From Flavobacteriaceae bacterium (GTDB lineage: Bacteria; Bacteroidota; Bacteroidia; Flavobacteriales; Flavobacteriaceae): a stretch of 20,096 nt of DNA. The stretch's first letter is position 1. Each line of letters opens with the position of its first letter. The notes beneath the pieces were generated by a model. It searched no databases. It worked only from the letters and a program-made list of their open reading frames with translations, and had not been told where the DNA came from. Of this stretch, positions 15,078-20,096 are shown in pieces. Location of the stretch: the NCBI GenBank assembly GCA_013001365.1, contig JABDMQ010000023.1, positions 1 through 20,096 of the forward strand, read 5' to 3'. The translations under genes and the position numbers were made by a program.

Positions 15078-18000
15078 TTACTCCAAAATGATTTTCTTGT
15101 CTATTGTATTACCGTTCTCTGTGATGAGGTTAACCAAGTACACTCCAGAGCTAAGCTCACCAAGATATATGCCATTCTCAATTTCTGAGTTTAAAATTTC
15201 ATTGAATGCCTTTGCAGTTTGTCCTAACATGTTGGTAACCCTAAGACTGTTTGCCTGTTCATCAAGGCCCTTGACGAATAAGTTGTTATCCTTCACGAAT
15301 ACCACGACATCTTCAAATACAGTCTCCTCGTTTGAGAGGGTGGTTCCGTCATGGAATACGACTTCGAACCTATCAGTAAACGTTCCAGCTTCAGAAGTGA
15401 AATCGTATTTCAAACCACTTCTCAGATCAAAATAAGTATCATTGATCTTATCGCGCAAGAAAAGTTCTTGGTTAGCTGGGAAATTCGAGATCTCTGTAGC
15501 CTTGATGCTATGAGTATAAATTCCAGAAGAATGCATTATAAGGTCTATTTCTTTTTCAGGCGTTATAGGTGCGAAAGCTTGTATGACGTATTGCTGTCCG
15601 TCCAGGATGCTTCCCATGTCGTCTGCAGGTGGGTTGGTTATCAGCCCTCCATCGTATCCATAGTCGAATCCATCGGTAGCATCCTCACTAAAGCCAAGTA
15701 CAAAACTTCTACTGGCGCCGCTTGACACAGAGAATTCTAGTCTTAATATCTGGAATGGATTGTCTGCATTCTCAGACTCGTCTACATTTGTTGCATTGTT
15801 CCTGAAGAAGGAAGAGCCATTATTCGGGTCTACACCATCGGAATCTGATTCCTTAATGAATACACGCTGTGAGTTATTGAACTCGATGTCACCATCATTG
15901 ATTACCTCAACAAAGAATCCTTGTCCTACAGGGATATTGAAACTAGGCACCTTTATACCTTGCGTCAAGCCAGCTGGGTCTGCAAGATTGATCCCTGGAT
16001 ATTGGTAAGCGCGTTCTGTGGCAAGATTGTTTATAAATCCATAACCACCTTCATATTCTGCTAGCCAGTGAGATTCACCAGCCCATTGTTCCCAAAGGAG
16101 TATGGTACCTTGTATTATTCCCGCATTGTCAGAGATAAATTTTCTAGCGTCCAATGCACTTGGGTATGGGTTACCGATCAATGATGTAGTTAGTGTCACG
16201 TCTTGTTCACTTTCGTTCAATCCATCAGCATCAACATCGTTAGCAGAGACCAATATAGTGCCATTATTAGGCTTTCCTTGAAAAATGTATTGTTGTTCAG
16301 GGCCTGGGTTACCCATGCCTTTTTGTGTATATCCAAATCCAGGTTGTATAGCACTTGATGGTGCAAGGGTCACCCAATCCCAATAGGTAATCCCATTCTG
16401 GAAGCTATATAGCCACTTATCACTGATCTTACCAACTTCATCATACGCAGATGTGAACTCAACAGCATTTCCGTTACCATCCAATAGCATATCAATACTG
16501 AAGGAGGTATTGTTTCCGTTGTTAGTCGTTCCATTATTATCAGAAAGACTTGTTGCTGCAGTGGTTCCAACTGGCGAAGACCAGTAGTTGTACCAATGTA
16601 CATCGCTGTTGCCTTCTTGCCTTCTAAGGATTTGTCCGGAAGCTGAGGTTACAAGGTCACTGCTTGGTCCTTGAACAAGTTGAGAATCATCTTGAAGGTC
16701 CAATGTTCCGTTTAATTCGAGATACCATTGGTTCGAAATGGCGTTGTCTCCTGTCATTGTGATCGACTTGTTGGCATCGATGATCAGTGCATGAGAATGA
16801 ATATCATTATTGGCAGTCATATTATGGCTAACTTTAATGATGCTCCAAGGTTTTGTGATCGGGTCCGCGGCAATGTCCCAAACATCGCCATTCATCCAAG
16901 TATTCATCTGATTCCAGTTTCCATCTGCTTTGGTCATATATGGCATTGGTGCTGTTTGGGCTTGTACACTAGTAATGTTATATAATTTGGCAAAATAGTT
17001 GTTGCTTGATAGGTCAAAGGTCTTTGAGGCCAATACATCTGTCATAGGGTAATAGGCTTTTAAACTTGACCACGGAATGGTTGTATTTGTATTGAAATCT
17101 ATTATATCCTTAGGAACAACAACACCTCTAACAGTGCCAAAATAATTAGTTATTTCCTGATGTACCATTTGATGCATTTGACCTTCCGTTAGGGCAATAT
17201 CAAATACACGTAACTCATCTATTGATCCTTTAAAGTATTTCTTATCATCACCTGATTCTTTCCCAACTGTGAATTTCTCAGAAGTCCATATATCTATTGG
17301 AAGTAATAAGGAAGGATGTGTTTCACTTATGCCAAATTCTCCGCTTACATACAATTTCAAGTTATCGCTTGGTAACGAACTATCAAATATAACGGTGAAG
17401 TGATACCATTTATTCAACTCAAAATCATAAGTATCAGGTACTGATATTGTTCTTCCATTAATACTGGTAAAAATTGTTCCATTAGCAGTTATTCCTACTT
17501 CAAAATCACCTTGATTTATGATATAAGATGTGTCTCCAAAATCTGGATCCAGTTTCACCCATGCCATAATTGTGGCTTGGGGCATACCATCAAGACTCAG
17601 ATCACTATCCATGTAGTCATCTTCACCATCAAAGTCAATCGAAGCGCTACTATAGAACACATCTAACCCATCTCTATAATCAACATCGCCGCCCAAGGCA
17701 ACATCGCCATCTGTATCTGGAAGGTCTGTTGCTGGTACTTCAATATCTTCATTGACATCAAAGGATATGTCATTGGTGCCATTGGTTTCAAATATATTGT
17801 CAAGACCATCTCCGTCATCATCCATAAAGGTTATAATGCTATCGGCCATACCGTTTTCTTCGATATCTGGGGTTCCGTCGTTATCAGAATCCGTATCTAA
17901 ATAATCAAATATGTCGTCATCATCAGTATTAACGAGTACAATGCCATTAGGATACGCAGTATCAAGCCCGGTTACATAATCAATTATTCCTGAAGGCGCA

Positions 18001-19295
18001 ATATAACCTGTTGTAGACTGAGCCTCAACATTATCAGGAATGCCGTCGTTATCTGAGTCCAGGTCTAACTGATTGTAAATGCCATCACCATCGGTATCAT
18101 TTCCTGATAAGATCACCAACTGCGGTGATTTATAATCAAGAATGTCACATTGTGTAAAGGACATAGCATAAAGCCGCTCTCTAGTTATATTAGTAGTTTT
18201 CTTGAGTTGCATTCTTATTGTAAAGGTGTTGCTCAAGAACTGGAAATAAGACCTTAAAGTTGTATTGGTTGCAAACCCTGCATAAGTGACATTACCAGAA
18301 GTAATCCCTGCACCATCAACATAAGTATCCTGGGTCAATGAGGTAGGATTATCTACACCATAAGCTGAAGGGTTATAATACCTCACAGATTCTTGGTACT
18401 CTGCCGTACCATCACAATCCCAAGTGGTTCCACCGATCCTGAAAATTGTTGCTGACGGATTAGAAGTTCCGGCATCAACAAGGGTAAACTTGAATTCTAT
18501 CCCTGGAGTACCATTGCCTGTAAATTGCAATCTTGTTTGAAGGAATTCCGGAGTATCTTGACCATCATCATCAATATCAACAAGAATCGTGTTGTCAATG
18601 TCCATGATCTCAACAAGGATGTCGTAGCCTTCTAAGGCATTTGCAAACCTGTAGATTGAACCAAGATCCGTACCACTACCATCACCTCCTGATTCGTAAA
18701 GACCGTTTTCAAAAACAAGACTTGGTATAGTACAATTATAGTTATCGATGCCTAAACCTTCTTCCGCATCTAGAATACCATCGTTATCATCATCTATATC
18801 AATGGCATCAATAACGAAATCACCATCCGAATCTGGATAGCTGCAATAAGTCGTGCTGTTTACATTGAAATTGTAAACGGTTCCTGTAGCATCGGCGGTA
18901 GCACCATCATTGGTCAAAACATCGACTCCAGCAACATTAACCGTTACAAAATTGCCATTACCATTCCAGCCATCACCTTTTACATCGTAAACCTTTAAAT
19001 AGTAATTTGGTAATGCGATTGGGTCCAAGGTCAAGCAACCTAGGTCGTATGTGGCATTGAATCTATCGTTGTCTCCATCGCCATTCTCAACATAGCATTC
19101 GTTAGGATTGCATATAGAAAGCAATAGGTTGTTAGCAGGATCGTAAACCTCTACCTTGTTCTGAAAGGAATTGTCGTCCCAATTGACAGAGACCAAAACA
19201 CGATTGGTCTGTGCAAAAGTACTGACACCAAAAGCTAGGCCAAGGATACAAAAAATTAGAGTAATTTTTTTCATAGTAGGTACATTATTGTTCAT
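15078..19295 (-). CDS. T9SS-secreted LamG/TSP3-repeat surface protein
   Basis: A 1405-residue secreted protein, probably a surface adhesin or matrix protein. The ATG at 19274 (Met8) is the likelier start, since MKKITLIFCILGLAFG begins a normal signal peptide ending STFAQ. A beta-sandwich region with YDVKGDGWNGNG comes next (about 30-145), then Asp-rich thrombospondin type 3-like calcium repeats at about 150-180, 398-425 and 455-490. An unknown beta-rich region sits between the first and second repeat blocks. A LamG/concanavalin-like domain spans about 550-715 (SIDFDGEDDYMDS to FKGSIDELRVFDIALT). A flavobacterial module (about 890-1130) shows YNYWSSPVG, GNPYPSALDA and PVGQGFFVE. The last 80 or so residues form a T9SS type A sorting domain (VTNMLGQ, SSGVYLVNL, KKIILE). 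No catalytic motif is seen. A paralogue lies directly upstream. Confidence 0.92.
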   Translation of the reverse strand: MNNNVPTMKKITLIFCILGLAFGVSTFAQTNRVLVSVNWDDNSFQNKVEVYDPANNLLLSICNPNECYVENGDGDNDRFNATYDLGCLTLDPIALPNYYLKVYDVKGDGWNGNGNFVTVNVAGVDVLTNDGATADATGTVYNFNVNSTTYCSYPDSDGDFVIDAIDIDDDNDGILDAEEGLGIDNYNCTIPSLVFENGLYESGGDGSGTDLGSIYRFANALEGYDILVEIMDIDNTILVDIDDDGQDTPEFLQTRLQFTGNGTPGIEFKFTLVDAGTSNPSATIFRIGGTTWDCDGTAEYQESVRYYNPSAYGVDNPTSLTQDTYVDGAGITSGNVTYAGFATNTTLRSYFQFLSNTFTIRMQLKKTTNITRERLYAMSFTQCDILDYKSPQLVILSGNDTDGDGIYNQLDLDSDNDGIPDNVEAQSTTGYIAPSGIIDYVTGLDTAYPNGIVLVNTDDDDIFDYLDTDSDNDGTPDIEENGMADSIITFMDDDGDGLDNIFETNGTNDISFDVNEDIEVPATDLPDTDGDVALGGDVDYRDGLDVFYSSASIDFDGEDDYMDSDLSLDGMPQATIMAWVKLDPDFGDTSYIINQGDFEVGITANGTIFTSINGRTISVPDTYDFELNKWYHFTVIFDSSLPSDNLKLYVSGEFGISETHPSLLLPIDIWTSEKFTVGKESGDDKKYFKGSIDELRVFDIALTEGQMHQMVHQEITNYFGTVRGVVVPKDIIDFNTNTTIPWSSLKAYYPMTDVLASKTFDLSSNNYFAKLYNITSVQAQTAPMPYMTKADGNWNQMNTWMNGDVWDIAADPITKPWSIIKVSHNMTANNDIHSHALIIDANKSITMTGDNAISNQWYLELNGTLDLQDDSQLVQGPSSDLVTSASGQILRRQEGNSDVHWYNYWSSPVGTTAATSLSDNNGTTNNGNNTSFSIDMLLDGNGNAVEFTSAYDEVGKISDKWLYSFQNGITYWDWVTLAPSSAIQPGFGYTQKGMGNPGPEQQYIFQGKPNNGTILVSANDVDADGLNESEQDVTLTTSLIGNPYPSALDARKFISDNAGIIQGTILLWEQWAGESHWLAEYEGGYGFINNLATERAYQYPGINLADPAGLTQGIKVPSFNIPVGQGFFVEVINDGDIEFNNSQRVFIKESDSDGVDPNNGSSFFRNNATNVDESENADNPFQILRLEFSVSSGASRSFVLGFSEDATDGFDYGYDGGLITNPPADDMGSILDGQQYVIQAFAPITPEKEIDLIMHSSGIYTHSIKATEISNFPANQELFLRDKINDTYFDLRSGLKYDFTSEAGTFTDRFEVVFHDGTTLSNEETVFEDVVVFVKDNNLFVKGLDEQANSLRVTNMLGQTAKAFNEILNSEIENGIYLGELSSGVYLVNLITENGNTIDKKIILE
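15580..15625. repeat. 46-base perfect repeat, copy 1
   Basis: This stretch within the T9SS gene is identical at every base to 20051-20096, inside the tandem paralogue. It encodes the segment around DDMGSILDGQQYVIQ. Identity includes all silent positions, although sequence on the downstream coding side differs at many silent sites. The second copy reaches the window edge, so the repeat may be longer. Confidence 0.95.
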
Positions 19296-19362
19296 TCGAG
19301 CATAATTTAAATTGATATGCTCTTTAGGGCATTATTACTGAGGGAAGTAACAATATGTGGTC

Positions 19363-19395
19363 CAAAATACGGTTGAAATGACACTATGAAGCCAA
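19363..19395 (-). promoter_or_regulatory. candidate promoter of the T9SS LamG gene
   Basis: On the minus strand TTGG (complement of 19392-19395) is followed 22 bases later by TATTTTG (complement of 19363-19369), resembling the -33 TTG and -7 TAnnTTTG elements, with the -7 box one base short. A start near 19356 would give a leader of about 80 bases to the ATG at 19274. It lies just downstream of the terminator of the neighbouring gene, the expected position. Support is by pattern only. Confidence 0.3.
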
Positions 19396-19442
19396 TATTC
19401 GACTACTCAATAAAAAAAATCGATGAAAAGAAAATAAGTGTT

Positions 19443-19488
19443 AAAAAACAAGATGAACTACATAGCTGAATAATAGCTATTTATCTTG
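19443..19488 (-). terminator. intrinsic terminator of the upstream T9SS paralogue
   Basis: Two nested stems read on the minus strand: an outer pair CAAGAT (19449-19454) with ATCTTG (19483-19488), and an inner pair ATAGCT (19462-19467) with AGCTAT (19475-19480) around a 7-base loop, separated by an asymmetric internal bulge. A run of six T on the minus strand (19443-19448) follows directly. It lies 60 bases downstream of the stop at 19549, so the two T9SS genes are probably transcribed separately. The rest of the 253-base gap holds a short ATTTC/GAAAT hairpin next to the stop codon and the promoter candidate at 19363-19395. Confidence 0.65.
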
Positions 19489-19548
19489 AATATCAGGTGT
19501 TTCGCGCATTTACCCAATGGTTTTTTGAAGTAATTTCGAAGCTTGAAA

Positions 19549-20096
19549 TCACTTAATGACAATCTTCTTGTCGAGCTGAACATTGTTCTCTGTGATGAGG
19601 TTGACCAGGTACACTCCAGAGCTGAGCTCTCCGAGTTGCAAGCCGTTCTCGATGTCTGAGTTGGATACGCCATTGAAGGTCCTTACGACCTGTCCAAGCA
19701 TGTTTGTAATGGCAAGGTTCTTTGGCTGCTGTTCAAGACCCTTGACGAACAAGGCATTGTCTTTCACGAACAGGACGACATCCTCTAATACGACATCCTG
19801 GTTGGATAGGGTCGTTCCGTCATGGAACACGACCTCGAACCTATCAGTAAAGGTTCCTGCCACCGATGTGAAATCATATTTCAGGCCATTTCTCAGGTCG
19901 AAATAGCTATCATTTAGCTTGTCGTACAGGTATAGGTCCTGTGCTTCTGGGAAATTGGATATCTCTGTGGCCTTGATGCTATGTGAATAGTTTCCTGAGG
20001 AATGCATGATAAGGTCTACTTCCTTGTCTGGCGTTATTGGCGCGAATGCCTGTATGACGTATTGCTGTCCGTCCAGGATGCTTCCCATGTCGTCTG
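19549..20096 (-). CDS. T9SS-secreted protein, C-terminal part (5' partial)
   Basis: The C-terminal 182 or so residues of a second secreted protein; the frame is open to the right edge (two Asp codons before the Met at 20088), so the true start lies outside. Over 179 residues it aligns without gaps to the end of the neighbouring LamG protein with 43 differences by my hand count, about 76% identity. Shared features are MGSILDGQQYVIQAF, FEVVFHDGTTLSN, and the T9SS type A sorting domain (ITNMLGQ, LGELSSGVYLVNLITEN, DKKIVIK). It is therefore a T9SS cargo exported across the outer membrane, with domains upstream unknown. Silent positions are more often C or G than in the neighbouring copy (for example CTG-GTC against TTG-GTT at the same Leu-Val). 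It ends with its own terminator. Confidence 0.93.
   Translation of the reverse strand, partial: DDMGSILDGQQYVIQAFAPITPDKEVDLIMHSSGNYSHSIKATEISNFPEAQDLYLYDKLNDSYFDLRNGLKYDFTSVAGTFTDRFEVVFHDGTTLSNQDVVLEDVVLFVKDNALFVKGLEQQPKNLAITNMLGQVVRTFNGVSNSDIENGLQLGELSSGVYLVNLITENNVQLDKKIVIK
20051..20096. repeat. 46-base perfect repeat, copy 2
   Basis: Identical at every base to 15580-15625 and continuing to the window edge. It lies in the coding sequence of the partial T9SS paralogue. Confidence 0.95.

Noticed and set aside
15580..15625. 46-base repeat as an attachment site or mobile-element end
   Set aside because: It is coding sequence in a homologous position in both genes, with no integrase, transposase or terminal inverted repeats nearby.
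16728..16985. Plus-strand open frame of 85 codons, and others at 15088-16008 and 17570-17755
   Set aside because: All are antisense to the confident T9SS surface protein gene and lack signals of their own; the one at 15088 is mirrored in the paralogue at 19583-19906 simply because the coding sequences are homologous.
17570..18840. Repeated ATC/ATCATC-rich motifs resembling a repeat array
   Set aside because: They are in frame and encode Asp-rich TSP3-like calcium repeats; spacing and sequence are irregular, with no CRISPR-type identical repeats and spacers.

Overview
The window reads as ordinary chromosomal DNA of a flavobacterium (phylum Bacteroidota). The grounds are: two secreted proteins ending in type IX secretion (T9SS) type A sorting domains; several Bacteroidota-style outer-membrane and lipoprotein genes; AT-rich DNA; TAnnTTTG-like -7 elements; and almost no Shine-Dalgarno sequences before start codons. 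I see no rRNA, tRNA, CRISPR array, insertion sequence, phage gene or integrase. No gap between genes exceeds about 300 bases; the longest is 19296-19548.

Layout. 1-3106: a YbdL-type methionine/glutamine aminotransferase (cut by the left edge) and a YafV-type omega-amidase on the plus strand. They are separated by a minus-strand pair, a secreted serine hydrolase and a PaiA-like acetyltransferase. 3093-5449: an Ig-like lipoprotein and comF, minus strand. 5602-8088: a membrane-anchored coiled-coil protein, an intrinsic terminator, then glyS, plus strand. 8118-12143: a small outer-membrane barrel protein and a 1136-residue conserved outer-membrane protein, minus strand. 12255-15020: a tight plus-strand cluster of xth, an OmpA-type lipoprotein and a Tas-type aldo/keto reductase. 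15078-20096: two tandem paralogous T9SS cargo proteins, minus strand, the second cut by the right edge.

How the genes fit together. YbdL and YafV probably act in one short pathway. The transaminase uses glutamine or methionine with 2-oxo acids, and the omega-amidase removes the 2-oxoglutaramate formed from glutamine, making transamination irreversible. The remaining clusters mix housekeeping functions (glycyl-tRNA synthetase, exonuclease III, ComF) with envelope proteins of unknown role. The tandem T9SS cargo genes are the most accessory-like part: a large calcium-repeat/LamG adhesin-like protein and a second copy sharing about 76% identity over the last 179 residues.

I did not find convincing evidence of a new multi-gene system. 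The most useful leads are the paralogous T9SS pair with contrasting silent-site composition, the large uncharacterised outer-membrane protein, and several -7-like elements lying so close to start codons that leaderless or near-leaderless transcripts are possible.
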